From assembly GCA_025454185.1 (NCBI GenBank), contig JALOOY010000118.1, positions 1 through 5,963 on the forward strand: a stretch of DNA of 5,963 bases. The letters run 5' to 3'. Numbering within the stretch: the stretch's first letter is position 1; each line of letters begins with the position of its first letter. Below are positions 1 through 4,988 of the stretch, in pieces. The notes beneath the pieces are model-generated. The model ran no database searches. It saw only the letters and a list, made by a program, of their open reading frames with translations, and was not told the origin of the DNA. Both the position numbers and the translations under genes were made by a program. Source of the stretch: Thermodesulfobacteriota bacterium. Its GTDB lineage: Bacteria > Desulfobacterota > RBG-13-43-22.

Positions 1-305
1 GCGATATGCATGGCGATGTTATGCACAAATTCGGAAAACTTTTCGGTCCGGCCTACAAAATCGGTCTCACAATTCACTTCCACCATGACCCCGATCTTCC
101 CGCCGCCGTGGATGTAGGAGCCGATCTGCCCCATGGAGGTGGCCCGGCCGGCTCGTTTCTGGGCCGTGGCCAGTCCCTTTTTACGCAGGTATTCCACGGC
201 CTTTTCCAGGTCCCCCTCCGCTTCTTTCAAGGCCTCTTTGCAATCCATGATCCCCGCCTGGGTCTTATCCCGCAGGGTCTTGACCAATTCCGATGTTATA
301 TTCAA
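1..305 (-). CDS. tsf: Elongation factor Ts, N-terminal part (cut by left window edge)
   Basis: EF-Ts is the cytoplasmic guanine-nucleotide exchange factor that regenerates EF-Tu-GTP during translation elongation. About 101 codons are visible and the C-terminal part lies outside the window. Residues 1-50 form the UBA-like N-terminal domain, with the family signature as TQAGIMDCKEALKEAEGDL. The EF-Tu-contacting motif CETDFV follows near residue 85, then RTEKFSEFVHNIA. The start is a TTG at 303-305: no ATG or GTG lies near the expected N-terminus, MNITSELVK gives the correct family length ahead of the UBA domain, and GGAGG at 315-319 sits 9 nt upstream. The TTG overlaps the rpsB TGA stop, so translation is probably coupled to S2. 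The rpsB-tsf order is conserved across bacteria. Identity is very sure; the TTG start is quite sure. Confidence 0.97.
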   Translation of the reverse strand, partial: MNITSELVKTLRDKTQAGIMDCKEALKEAEGDLEKAVEYLRKKGLATAQKRAGRATSMGQIGSYIHGGGKIGVMVEVNCETDFVGRTEKFSEFVHNIAMHI

Positions 306-1156
306 CTTTCCGTTCCTCCCTGAGTAGTAGTCTCTTCCACCCGGCGGATGATGATCACTTCCGGTCCTCCGGGTTCGCGCCGCACGTCGCTCTCCCCGCT
401 GTAACTTCCCGCCTCTTCGGGAAAGACCTCGCCCGGTTCTTCTTTGTCGATCTGGGCCTGCAGTGCTTCCTGCCGTCTCCCTTTTCCTTCCAGACAGGCG
501 TCCGCCATTTTGGAGGTAATGAGCCGGATGGCCCGAATGGCGTCGTCATTGCCGGGAATGATGTAATCGATCTCATCGGGATCGCAGTTGGTATCGACGA
601 TGGCCACCAGCGGAATACCCAGTTTCCGGGCTTCCAGGACGGCGATCCGTTCCTTCCGGGGATCGATGACGAACATGGCCCGGGGCAGGCCGTCCATTTC
701 CTTGATCCCGCCCAGATTGCGGCTTAATTTTTGGCGTTCCCGGTCCAGGTTCAGGATTTCTTTTTTCGGAAAACGCTGGATCGATCCGTCGGCAATGATC
801 CCTTCCAAATATTTCAGCCTTTCGATCCCGGTTTTAATGGTGGCAAAGTTGGTCAAGGTACCGCCCAGCCAGCGGTGATTGACCTGAAACATCCCGCAGC
901 GTTCGACTTCTTCCTTGATGGCCTCCTGGGCCTGTTTCTTGGTACCCACGAAAAGCACCGAGCCCCCCTGGGCTACGGAATCCACCACGAAATCATAGGC
1001 GGTTTTGAACAGATTGACCGTTTTCTGGAGGTCGATGATATAAATCCCGTTGCGGGCCCCGTAGATGTAGGGTTTCATTTTGGGGTTCCAGCGTTTGGTC
1101 TGATGCCCGAAATGGACCCCGGCTTCCAACAACTGCTTCATGGACAAGTACGACAT
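302..1156 (-). CDS. rpsB: 30S ribosomal protein S2 with extended C-terminal tail
   Basis: S2 is a primary structural protein of the small ribosomal subunit and helps recruit S1. The 284-aa product has family hallmarks in order: MSYLSMKQLLEAGVHFGHQ at the N-terminus, KRWNPKMKPYIYGARNGIY (21-39), GTKKQAQEAI (71-80), RWLGGTLTNF (95-104), and near the end DTNCDPDEIDYIIPGNDDAI (188-207). The core ends near residue 225. Typical S2 proteins are about 240-260 aa, so roughly 40-55 residues form a low-complexity, Glu-rich tail (KEEPGEVFPEEAG, then RRVEETTTQGG). The ATG at 1154-1156 was chosen because AAGGAGGAA lies directly upstream and the protein then begins as S2 normally does. An in-frame GTG at 1217-1219 would add 21 highly basic residues and is unlikely. 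The stop overlaps the tsf start (TTGA). Confidence 0.98.
   Translation of the reverse strand: MSYLSMKQLLEAGVHFGHQTKRWNPKMKPYIYGARNGIYIIDLQKTVNLFKTAYDFVVDSVAQGGSVLFVGTKKQAQEAIKEEVERCGMFQVNHRWLGGTLTNFATIKTGIERLKYLEGIIADGSIQRFPKKEILNLDRERQKLSRNLGGIKEMDGLPRAMFVIDPRKERIAVLEARKLGIPLVAIVDTNCDPDEIDYIIPGNDDAIRAIRLITSKMADACLEGKGRRQEALQAQIDKEEPGEVFPEEAGSYSGESDVRREPGGPEVIIIRRVEETTTQGGTES
315..319 (-). promoter_or_regulatory. Ribosome binding site for tsf inside the rpsB 3' end
   Basis: On the minus strand this is GGAGG, 9 nt before the TTG start codon at 303-305. It is formed by the GGA GGA codons for Gly280-Gly281 in the S2 tail, so the last residues of S2 are partly constrained by the tsf start. It supports TTG as the real start. 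Confidence 0.8.
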
Positions 1157-1160
1157 ACAC

Positions 1161-1169
1161 TTCCTCCTT
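1161..1169 (-). promoter_or_regulatory. Ribosome binding site of rpsB
   Basis: On the minus strand this reads AAGGAGGAA, with the GGAGG core at 1163-1167, 6 nt before the ATG at 1154-1156. It is a near-perfect Shine-Dalgarno and fixes the S2 start against the longer in-frame alternative. Confidence 0.85.
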
Positions 1170-1189
1170 TTAGGGTTTTTCCGCCGCTT

Positions 1190-1233
1190 TTCCCTTTTAC
1201 GCTCCTTGTCTGACCACACCCCCGGAGCGGGAA
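1190..1233 (-). promoter_or_regulatory. Bulged hairpin in rpsB 5' leader, possible S2 autoregulatory element
   Basis: In the transcript the ten bases from 1233 down to 1224 (TTCCCGCTCC) can pair in two blocks. GCTCC pairs with GGAGC (1205-1201) and TTCCC pairs with GGGAA (1194-1190), separated by a 6-nt bulge (GTAAAA, 1200-1195). The apical loop is 18 nt (1223-1206). An alternative pairing uses a 6-bp stem CGCTCC/GGAGCG. The element sits between the predicted transcription start (about 1255) and the S2 Shine-Dalgarno. S2 represses rpsB-tsf through the mRNA leader in enterobacteria, so a similar role is possible here. The pairing is seen directly; the function is inference. Confidence 0.4.
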
Positions 1234-1240
1234 TAAGCGT

Positions 1241-1325
1241 GAGAAATATAATAAATTTTATATTTTATGAATATTTAAGGTTTAAATCAAGCTAAATTTT
1301 AAATTATTTAACAGCCATTTATCTT
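1241..1325. other. AT-rich core of the divergent rpsB / SPFH intergenic region
   Basis: Only 8 of the 70 bases in 1241-1310 are G or C, in sharp contrast to the GC-rich genes on both sides. The stretch contains the rpsB promoter and its UP-like tract. No convincing -35/-10 pair was found for the plus-strand SPFH gene; TATCTT at 1320-1325 is a weak -10 candidate without a partner. The remaining 1326-1380 is GC-rich leader with a small possible hairpin (GGAC/GTCC at 1331-1344). Confidence 0.6.
1262..1290 (-). promoter_or_regulatory. Predicted sigma70-type promoter for rpsB-tsf
   Basis: On the minus strand TTGATT (1290-1285) is followed after exactly 17 nt by TAAAAT (1267-1262). These match 4/6 and 5/6 of the -35 and -10 consensus. 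Transcription should start near 1255, giving a leader of about 99 nt before the rpsB ATG. Just upstream, 1293-1310 is 18 nt of pure A/T, which looks like an UP element and suits a strong ribosomal-protein promoter. A shifted -10 (TATAAA at 1262-1257) is an alternative. Confidence 0.6.
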
Positions 1326-1392
1326 TTCAAGGACCGGCGCGTCCCGGCCGATAGGAAGGAAAGCGGGGCGGTGGATAAAAAGAGGAGGGCCC

Positions 1393-2511
1393 ATGGGCAC
1401 CAACAATTTGATTTTTCTGGAAGTTCTTGAATGGTTGGATCAGACCGGCCGGGAAATGGCCCACCGTATTCCGGAACAGGGATCGGGCGAAATAAAGTTC
1501 GGGGCCCAGCTCACGGTGCGGGAAAGCCAGGCTGCCGTATTTTTTTACCAGGGCCGGGCCTATGATGCCTTCGGTCCCGGACGCCATACCCTGAGCACCG
1601 GCAACATTCCGGTGCTGACCAAGGTTTTGAGCCTGCCCTGGGGACTGACCAGCCCGCTCCGGGCCGAAGTCTATTTCGTGAACACCCGTTTTTTCACCAA
1701 TCTGAAATGGGGGACCCGCGACCCGGTGGCCTTCAAGGATGCCCGATTGGGGCTGGTTCGGCTCCGGGCCTTCGGCGTATTCGCCATCCGGATCATTCAG
1801 CCTGTACTCTTCGTCAATACCCTGGTGGGCACCCGGGGGACCTATGTCGTGGACGAGATCGAAGATTACGTAAGCCGGATCATCGTCTCCCGCTTCAATG
1901 ACTACCTGGGGGAAAAGCTCGAATCCCTCCTCGACCTGCCCGGGCAGTACGAAGCGATCGCCGCCGGGCTGCGGAGGCAATTGCAGGAGGACCTGAAGCA
2001 TTATGGCCTCTGGCTCTCGGAATTGTACATCAATGCCATCACCCCCCCCCAGGACGTTCAGCAGGCCTTAGACGATAAAAGCCGCCTCAGCCTCTTTGAC
2101 GACTTGAACCGTCTCCTCCAGATGAAAGGGGCCATGGCCCTGGAGGCTGCGGCCCGGAATCCCGGCGAGGCCGGGACCGGCATGGGTATGGGGCTGGGCT
2201 TCATGATGCCGGCCCTCTGGCTGGAAAGCCTCAAAAAAAATCAGGACCCGGAGACGCCGGAAAATGTGGAATGCCCCGAATGCCGTCGTTCCTGCCCGGC
2301 GGACTCCCGCTTCTGCCCGGCCTGCGGGCATCAGCTCCTGGTGGTTCAACAGTGCCCGTACTGCTTCAAGAACCTGCCGGCCCAGGCCAAATTCTGTTCC
2401 CGTTGCGGTCGACCGACTGACGGCCAACCCGGCCCCTCCCTCTGTCCGCACTGCCGGGCTGAAAATCTGACCGGGGCGGTCTATTGCAACCAGTGCGGAG
2501 AAAAAATATAG
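1393..2511 (+). CDS. SPFH-domain protein with three C-terminal zinc ribbons (COG4260 / YdjI-like)
   Basis: This 372-aa protein belongs to the stomatin/prohibitin (SPFH/band 7) superfamily, in the subgroup with C-terminal zinc ribbons that includes Bacillus YdjI. The SPFH region spans about residues 30-220, with the subgroup motifs IKFGAQLTVRESQAAVFF, FGPGRHTLSTGNIPVLTKVL, AEVYFVNTRFFTNLKWGT and VRLRAFGVFAIRI. A flexible Gly/Met-rich linker (257-273) follows. Three C4 ribbons come next: C294/C297/C308/C311, C321/C324/C335/C338 and C351/C354/C365/C368. No signal peptide or transmembrane helix is visible, so it is probably cytoplasmic or peripheral at the membrane. The ATG is preceded by GAGGAGGG, with a short 4-nt spacer after GGAGG (1384-1388). 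The next gene starts 3 nt after the stop, which implies one operon. In Bacillus such a protein lies beside PspA; here the role in membrane stress is inference. Confidence 0.9.
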   Translation: MGTNNLIFLEVLEWLDQTGREMAHRIPEQGSGEIKFGAQLTVRESQAAVFFYQGRAYDAFGPGRHTLSTGNIPVLTKVLSLPWGLTSPLRAEVYFVNTRFFTNLKWGTRDPVAFKDARLGLVRLRAFGVFAIRIIQPVLFVNTLVGTRGTYVVDEIEDYVSRIIVSRFNDYLGEKLESLLDLPGQYEAIAAGLRRQLQEDLKHYGLWLSELYINAITPPQDVQQALDDKSRLSLFDDLNRLLQMKGAMALEAAARNPGEAGTGMGMGLGFMMPALWLESLKKNQDPETPENVECPECRRSCPADSRFCPACGHQLLVVQQCPYCFKNLPAQAKFCSRCGRPTDGQPGPSLCPHCRAENLTGAVYCNQCGEKI

Positions 2512-2514
2512 GGC

Positions 2515-3768
2515 ATGGAAGTTGAACACGCCTGCCCCCAGTGCGGTGCCCCGGTCGTACTGGCCGAAAGCGACCGCCTCCTTTCCTGCCCCTTCTGCCG
2601 GGTCCGCCTCTACCTCTGGTCCGCCGAGGTATTCCGCTACCGGATCCCGCCGGCCCCGGCCGTGAACGGCCGGTCGGATCTGGTTTACGTCCCGTACGGC
2701 CGGTTCCGGGGCATGGTTTTCGACCTGGAGGAGCCGGATCAAGGAAAGGAGCGGGTCCTGGATACCAGTTTTTTGGCGGCCCCCGCTGCGCTTTACCCAA
2801 TCACCCTGGGCCTGCGTCCCCAAACCTTAAAGCTGCGTCCGGCCTTTTTCAGCAGCGCGGACCGCTGCCTGGCGACCCGAATCGCCCCCGAACACCGTCC
2901 GCTCCTCGGGGTACAAACCCCGTCCCGGCCGGACACCCCGCCCTCCCGACCGCAGCGGAGGACCACGGTCACGGTGGGCGAGGTGCGCAGCCTGATTTAT
3001 GCCCCTTTCTTCGAGAAGCGGGGCCGCTGGCATGACGGGGTCCTGAATACCCCCCTCGGAGAAGCTCCCGCCGGGTCTCCGCCGCCGGAATACCTCCCGG
3101 AAGCGGAGAAACCCTGGGACCTGCATTTTATCCCCACCCTTTGTCCCGACTGCGGTTGGGACCTGGCCGGGGTCAGTGAAAGCTGCCTTTTATTCTGCCC
3201 CCAGTGTCGATCCGGCTGGGAGCCCGGCGAGTCGGAACTGCAGCGTTTTTCCTTTTTCAGTCAACCGGTTCCCCCAGGCCGTGACGACTATTTCTTCCTG
3301 CCCTTCTGGCATTTTGAACTGCCTTATGCCCCCGCGGATTATTTCCGTCTGCCCTTCTCCCGTTTGCTTGGGCTGCAAGCCGGCCAGTCTCCTCCCTGGC
3401 AGCGGGAACACGGGCGGGGCGATTATTGGGTGCCGGCCTTTAAAATCTCCCCCCGGGTCTTCCTGCGCCTGGCCAGGACCGCCACCCAGGCCCCTGGCGC
3501 TGAAACCGATCTGGCGCCCCTGTTGCCCGAGCGGCATCACCCGGTTACCCTGCCGGCAGCAGAAGCGCAGCGATGTATCGAGGTGATCCAGGCCTGTCTG
3601 GACCGGGAAGCGATCGTTCTGGAAAGTTCCCGGCCCCGGATCGAGGACGGAGATTGGGAAAAACGACTGGTCTTTATACCATTTCTGGATACCGCTTACG
3701 AACTCATCCAGCCCCGATCCCGGCTGGGGATCTCCAAAAACTGCCTGAATCTCGGCAAATATATTTAG
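2515..3768 (+). CDS. Hypothetical protein with two zinc ribbons and five repeated hydrophobic-P-aromatic motifs
   Basis: I do not recognise a named family for this 417-aa protein. It starts with a C4 zinc ribbon (C7/C10, C25/C28) and carries a second one at C210/C213 and C228/C231. Five short similar segments are spread along it: LVYVPYGRFRG (56-66), LIYAPFFEKRG (160-170), YFFLPFWHFEL (259-269), DYWVPAFKISP (303-313) and LVFIPFLDTAY (385-395). No signal peptide or transmembrane helix is evident. The ATG lies 3 nt after the SPFH stop. The nearest purine-rich site (GGAG, 2497-2500) is 14 nt away, so translation is probably coupled. A zinc ribbon a few residues after the start supports this ATG. 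The tight linkage suggests a partner of the SPFH protein. YdjG, the zinc-ribbon protein in the Bacillus ydjFGHI operon, is a possible analogue, but homology is not shown. Confidence 0.82.
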   Translation: MEVEHACPQCGAPVVLAESDRLLSCPFCRVRLYLWSAEVFRYRIPPAPAVNGRSDLVYVPYGRFRGMVFDLEEPDQGKERVLDTSFLAAPAALYPITLGLRPQTLKLRPAFFSSADRCLATRIAPEHRPLLGVQTPSRPDTPPSRPQRRTTVTVGEVRSLIYAPFFEKRGRWHDGVLNTPLGEAPAGSPPPEYLPEAEKPWDLHFIPTLCPDCGWDLAGVSESCLLFCPQCRSGWEPGESELQRFSFFSQPVPPGRDDYFFLPFWHFELPYAPADYFRLPFSRLLGLQAGQSPPWQREHGRGDYWVPAFKISPRVFLRLARTATQAPGAETDLAPLLPERHHPVTLPAAEAQRCIEVIQACLDREAIVLESSRPRIEDGDWEKRLVFIPFLDTAYELIQPRSRLGISKNCLNLGKYI

Positions 3769-3779
3769 GCAGTTTTTTT
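3736..3779 (+). terminator. Intrinsic terminator overlapping the end of the zinc-ribbon gene
   Basis: The left arm AAAAACTGCCTGAAT (3736-3750) pairs with ATTTAGGCAGTTTTT (3763-3777), with one G-T wobble and a 12-nt loop. The G/C-containing stem is followed by seven T residues (3773-3779). The TAG stop (3766-3768) lies inside the right arm, so the last seven or so codons double as terminator stem. It should end the SPFH/zinc-ribbon operon and separate it from the CsgG-like gene. Confidence 0.88.
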
Positions 3780-3780
3780 A

Positions 3781-3809
3781 TTGGACAATTTTTGGCTTTG
3801 CGTTAAGAT
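3781..3809 (+). promoter_or_regulatory. Weak candidate promoter for the CsgG-like gene
   Basis: TTGGAC (3781-3786), a 17-nt spacer and TAAGAT (3804-3809) lie between the terminator and the CsgG-like gene. They match only 3/6 and 4/6 of the sigma70 consensus. A promoter is expected here because a strong terminator lies directly upstream, but the exact boxes are uncertain. Confidence 0.25.
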
Positions 3810-3831
3810 CGGCCCTCAATAGCAGGGCCGA
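3809..3831 (+). repeat. Perfect 8-bp inverted repeat upstream of the CsgG-like gene
   Basis: TCGGCCCT (3809-3816) and AGGGCCGA (3824-3831) are perfect reverse complements around a 7-nt loop. There is no following T-tract, so it is not an obvious terminator. It ends 25 nt before the start codon. It could be an operator overlapping the promoter or a stabilising hairpin in the 5' leader. Confidence 0.55.
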
Positions 3832-3856
3832 ATTTCACATCCCAAGGGAGGCAGGT

Positions 3857-4573
3857 ATGAAAAGAGTTGTCGTGTTGGCAGTGGCTGTCTTAGTCGTTTT
3901 ATCCCTTTCCGCGGTTTGGGCCCAAGAAAAACCGCGCCTGGGGGTCCTCCGTTTCACCAACCAGACCCATGCCGGATGGTGGCGGGGTAACATGGGTTAT
4001 GAGCTGCAGGATATGCTGGCCTCCGAGCTGGCCTCGACCAAGGCCTTTGCGGTACTGGAGCGAAAGGAGATCAACGCGGTTCTGGGAGAGCAGGACCTGG
4101 GGGCTTCCGGCCGGATCGATCCCCGAACCAAGGCTAAAATCGGCAAGATCAAGGGCGCCCAATACCTGGTTTCGGGCACGGTCACCGCTTTCGAGGAAGA
4201 CACCAAGGGGACAGGCGGCGGCATCGGCATCATGGGTTTCCGGGTCGGCGGCAAGCAGGACAAGGCCTATATGGCGGTGGACCTGAAGGTCATCGACGCC
4301 ACCAGCGGTGAAATCGTGGACAACCGCACCATCGAAGCCACTTCAGAATCCAGCGGGTTCAGTCTGGGCGGGAGCATCGGTATTCTCTCCGGCGACCTGG
4401 GGAAATACGAAAAGACGCCGGCCGGCAAGGCCATCCGGGCCTGCATCATCGAAATCTCCGAATACCTGGTCTGTTCCATGACCAAAGGCAAAAACGATCC
4501 CTGCATGCAGACCTATGCCAAAAAGGAATCCAGCCGGCGGGAGAAGACGAAAGACGCGATTAAATTGGAGTAG
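3857..4573 (+). CDS. CsgG-family secreted protein without lipobox
   Basis: This 238-aa protein has a clear Sec signal peptide: MKR, a hydrophobic core (4-19), and a likely signal peptidase I site VWA-Q after residue 22. The mature part matches the CsgG family (curli assembly/secretion component and relatives): RLGVLRFTN (27-35), YELQDMLASELAS (48-60), FAVLERKEINAVLGEQDLG (64-82), and KIGKIKGAQYLVSGTVTAFE (94-113). A second half has VDLKVIDATSGEIV (141-154). No cysteine follows the signal sequence, so it is not the lipoprotein form of CsgG; it is probably periplasmic or weakly outer-membrane associated. Three cysteines at 196, 206 and 216 are spaced by exactly ten residues. The start is supported by GGGAGG (3846-3851), 5 nt upstream. 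No curli genes are nearby, so amyloid export should not be assumed. CsgG-family proteins occur widely in unrelated envelope contexts. Confidence 0.88.
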   Translation: MKRVVVLAVAVLVVLSLSAVWAQEKPRLGVLRFTNQTHAGWWRGNMGYELQDMLASELASTKAFAVLERKEINAVLGEQDLGASGRIDPRTKAKIGKIKGAQYLVSGTVTAFEEDTKGTGGGIGIMGFRVGGKQDKAYMAVDLKVIDATSGEIVDNRTIEATSESSGFSLGGSIGILSGDLGKYEKTPAGKAIRACIIEISEYLVCSMTKGKNDPCMQTYAKKESSRREKTKDAIKLE

Positions 4574-4577
4574 TCTG

Positions 4578-4612
4578 TTGCCGGTTGCCGGTTTGAAACC
4601 GGCAACCGGCAA
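4578..4612. repeat. Perfect 17-bp inverted repeat between convergent genes (REP-like)
   Basis: The left arm TTGCCGGTTGCCGGTTT (4578-4594) and right arm AAACCGGCAACCGGCAA (4596-4612) are perfect reverse complements around one G (4595). Each arm contains a tandem heptamer (TTGCCGG twice, or its complement). The element nearly fills the 43-bp gap between the convergent CsgG-like and cyclophilin-like genes. No T-tract follows on either strand, so it is not a standard intrinsic terminator. Its make-up recalls dispersed REP-type intergenic palindromes; a transcription-blocking role for both genes is also possible. Confidence 0.85.
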
Positions 4613-4616
4613 TCGA

Positions 4617-4988
4617 TTAATCCCGCTCTATCGTAATTTTCCCCGGTCCTTTGACCTTCCTGAAAGCCCCGGGGTCTTCCACACGGCCGATCACCTCCAC
4701 GGCGCTGGCCGGCTTGATTTCGCCGGGGCCGCTGTTCGGAGTGGGGCCGTAGAAAATGCAGAAGCAGTGCCCGTCGGGCCAGTAGCCCAGATCCCCCGGG
4801 TCCACGAAGGTCCGGGGGTTCTCCATCCCCTTTTCTTCCACCGGGACCGGAAAGTAAATCTCGTCCCCCCAAAGGTTGAAGGATGCGGTCAGCGGCAGGG
4901 CCTCCCGGATCAACCCGGCTATTCGGGTGTCGTTGAGCCTGGCGGAAAATTTCAGGGCGCCGATACTAATCCATATTCTCTTGTCCAT
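4617..4988 (-). CDS. Cyclophilin-like fold protein, COG2164 / TM1367 family
   Basis: This 123-aa protein matches the small cyclophilin-like family (Pfam Cyclophil_like, COG2164), whose structural model is TM1367 of Thermotoga. These share the cyclophilin beta-barrel, but prolyl isomerase activity is not established. Family motifs are FNLWGDEIYFPVPV (37-50), ENPRTFVDPGDLGYWPDG (56-73), CFCIFYGPTP (75-84) and IKPASAVEVIG (91-101), at about the usual length. The ATG (4986-4988) has GGGGGA a few bases upstream. The first 23 nt overlap the 3' end of the DUF362 gene in another frame, so the two are probably co-transcribed and translationally coupled. It is a cytoplasmic protein with no signal sequence. 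Function is unknown; the context suggests it accompanies DUF362. Confidence 0.9.
   Translation of the reverse strand: MDKRIWISIGALKFSARLNDTRIAGLIREALPLTASFNLWGDEIYFPVPVEEKGMENPRTFVDPGDLGYWPDGHCFCIFYGPTPNSGPGEIKPASAVEVIGRVEDPGAFRKVKGPGKITIERD

Noticed and set aside
731..1213. Plus-strand open frame of 160 codons opposite rpsB
   Set aside because: It is antisense to highly conserved S2 codons and the translation resembles no family.
1157..1219. Longer S2 with an extra 21 very basic N-terminal residues starting at a GTG
   Set aside because: S2 normally starts near the MSYLSMKQLL segment, a near-perfect Shine-Dalgarno precedes that ATG, and the extension overlaps the predicted leader hairpin.
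1327..2001. Minus-strand open frame of 224 codons opposite the SPFH domain
   Set aside because: It lies fully antisense to a conserved SPFH coding region and extends into the divergent spacer; no domain or ribosome binding site.
2042..2050. Run of nine C inside the SPFH gene, and eight G at 5635-5642 in the DUF362 gene, as phase-variation switches
   Set aside because: Both encode Thr-Pro-Pro in conserved positions with the frame intact; runs of this type are common in GC-rich genes. They are only worth remembering as places for sequencing errors.
2068..2823. Long open frame on the minus strand (251 codons) across the SPFH/zinc-ribbon junction
   Set aside because: It is antisense to two well-supported genes, crosses their junction, has no recognisable domain, and open antisense frames are expected in GC-rich codon use.
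3857..4573. Part of a curli (csg) amyloid export locus
   Set aside because: No csgA, csgB, csgE or csgF-like gene is adjacent and the lipobox is missing; CsgG-family domains occur in many other contexts.
4578..4612. The convergent palindrome as a standard Rho-independent terminator
   Set aside because: Neither strand has a T-tract after the stem, so it was called a repeat instead.
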